A stretch of DNA of 6,039 bases from Actinomycetota bacterium. Lineage in GTDB: Bacteria > Actinomycetota > Thermoleophilia > Solirubrobacterales > Solirubrobacteraceae. The stretch is from positions 1 to 6,039 of the forward strand of contig CAJCIJ010000121.1 of NCBI GenBank assembly GCA_903970315.1, in the 5' to 3' direction. Below, one piece after another: positions 5,153 to 6,039 of the stretch. The notes under the pieces were generated by a model. The model saw only the letters and a program-made list of their open reading frames with translations, was not told where the DNA came from and did no database searches. Numbering within the stretch: position 1 is the stretch's first letter; each line of letters starts with the position of its first letter. The position numbers were made by a program, and so were the translations under genes.

Positions 5153-5432
5153 ATCAATTGTCGACAGCTCACCCAGCAGTGCGATTAGCGGTCGCTTTGG
5201 CGGGCGACCGTCCCGCAGCGGCGGCCCGGGGGTGTCCTTCCAACGCGCTCAAGGTCACAAGGACCAGCGCCTTGTCGCGCTCGGGCGCAACACCACCACG
5301 CCGACGACCCACACACACGATCGGTGGACCGCCCAGATCAGAGGTATCAGCTGGCGGCGACGCCTCGACAGGTAGGTCGAAGGAACTCATCGCGCTCAGT
5401 ACGACCGACTTCGCAGCCTCGTTTGACTCGGA

Positions 5433-6039
5433 TCAGTTCAGCGTGATCTGAGCGATCCGGCTGAAAACCGTCGGCCCGCTGGGGTAGGCCCAGCGTAGCC
5501 GCACTTGACCGCTTGCGGCGAACGTCTGATGAACCTCGAAATAGCCGTTGGGATTGGTCAGCGTGACCCGCTGGACGGTCTTGAAGGTGCTCGAGCTACC
5601 GGACCGGAACTGGATCTGCACAACCTGAGGCTTGTGGATCTGTGCCGCCGCGTTCGGGGCGGGGCGGACCTGGCCCCAGACGACCAGCGGGCTGCCCTTT
5701 GACGTGCTGGACACGGGCATGTAGAGCGGCATTCGGTAGGCGGCGTAGATCGGCTTCTGCTTGCCGCTGTAGAAGTTCAGGCCGGTCGTGAAACCGTTGG
5801 TGGCCTGTGGGTCGTTGAGGAGGTACTGGTCATAGGACTTGATGCGGGGATCGGACCAAGTGATGTACTGCGCCCAGTTGAGGTACAAGGCGGCCGTGGC
5901 CATCGGGACCGTCACGGGGTTCGGCGGGTTGGTCTCGTAGCCGAACTCCGTTGACCATATCGGGAACTTAGTGCTTGAGCCATAGAGGCGGTTGATGCGG
6001 TCCAGCAGCCGCTCGAGGTTCGGGATTTGGATCAGCTCG
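5433..6039 (-). CDS. Secreted clan GH-A-like glycoside hydrolase, C-terminal part (5' end outside window)
   Basis: The frame runs from the right edge (first full codon 6038-6036) to TGA at 5435-5433, giving 201 residues. Residues 25-36 (FPIWSTEFGYET) carry a T-E-F-G-Y motif. Its Glu31 sits where the nucleophile of (beta/alpha)8 clan GH-A glycosidases is found at the end of strand 7. After it come the last barrel helices (ATAALYLNWAQYITWSDPRI), DQYLLNDP, and GLNFYSGKQKPIYAAYRMPL, typical of the barrel end in GH5/GH39-type enzymes. Residues about 105-201 form a beta-rich extra domain (VVWGQVRP, VVQIQFRSG, YFEVHQTF, QVRLRWAYPSG), probably an accessory beta-sandwich. Secretion is assumed from the family because the N-terminus is not in view. 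An internal GTG at 5915 is not the start, as the motif lies upstream of it. Substrate cannot be told from this fragment. Confidence 0.8.
   Translation of the reverse strand, partial: ELIQIPNLERLLDRINRLYGSSTKFPIWSTEFGYETNPPNPVTVPMATAALYLNWAQYITWSDPRIKSYDQYLLNDPQATNGFTTGLNFYSGKQKPIYAAYRMPLYMPVSSTSKGSPLVVWGQVRPAPNAAAQIHKPQVVQIQFRSGSSSTFKTVQRVTLTNPNGYFEVHQTFAASGQVRLRWAYPSGPTVFSRIAQITLN

Larger units (their letters stand above)
4865..5432. other. Gene-poor stretch between lipoprotein and glycoside hydrolase genes
   Basis: No convincing gene is visible in these 568 bases. They hold an imperfect palindrome at 4888-4911 and a relatively AT-rich patch at about 4930-5000. A 59-codon frame lies at 4973-5152 and several low-quality overlapping frames fill 5049-5451 on both strands. 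The two flanking genes converge here, so it is shared 3' sequence. It may contain decayed remnants of older genes, but I cannot match any. Confidence 0.5.

Noticed and set aside
5169..5390. Antisense ORF of 73 aa after the glycoside hydrolase stop
   Set aside because: Roughly 60% G/C third positions, no ribosome binding site, no recognisable motif, and competing frames of equal length on the other strand.
5049..5451. Two overlapping + strand frames
   Set aside because: Both are rich in Arg, Pro, Ser and Thr, have no start signals, and run toward a convergent gene; they look like chance openness.
1..6039. CRISPR array, rRNA, transposase or integrase genes
   Set aside because: No regularly spaced identical repeats, no rRNA-like sequence, and no transposase or integrase motifs in any frame I read.

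Overview
This is a high-GC window whose small genes, leaderless-looking starts and protein families suggest a soil-type actinobacterium. Thermoleophilia/Solirubrobacterales is my best guess, but there is no marker gene to prove it. Both edges carry recognisable chromosomal genes. On the left (+ strand) is the 3' end of a stand-alone Clp-N/UVR-motif protein. On the right (- strand) is the 3' part of a secreted clan GH-A-like glycoside hydrolase. Everything between them is accessory-looking and mostly of unknown family.

Layout: 1-287 end of the Clp-N/UVR gene; 288-748 non-coding, with repeat copy A and a TACCAT promoter; 749-1849 unknown 366-aa protein; 1873-2949 a 358-aa protein with a PD-(D/E)XK-like N-terminal half and a winged-helix-like C-terminal half; 2954-3325 a small Cys-rich ORF, tightly coupled but with a doubtful 3' end; repeat copy B around 3127-3270; 3337-4254 unknown 305-aa protein with its own leaderless promoter; repeat copy C around 4292-4402; 4468-4864 a lipoprotein gene with a carboxypeptidase-regulatory-like domain, split by a frameshift; 4865-5432 a gene-poor stretch; 5433-6039 the glycoside hydrolase.

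The most unusual signal is a family of three diverged, structured intergenic repeats. All share GTTAGAY-GGYC-GCTYAYCGGGACA. Each follows an imperfect hairpin and is followed by a second hairpin whose sequence differs between copies while its position is kept. The repeats lie between consecutive + strand transcription units, two of them 65-80 nt after a stop codon, so the units look like cassettes in a row. GTTAGAY fits the GTTRRRY core of integron attC sites, and copy B can be folded like one, but other attC features are missing. I treat this as a hypothesis only.

The 749-2949 pair (perhaps with the small third ORF) is a compact operon of an uncharacterised protein and a nuclease-like protein, flanked by repeats. 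This resembles the layout of mobile defence modules. No function is demonstrated, and the nuclease-like motif lacks the usual lysine.
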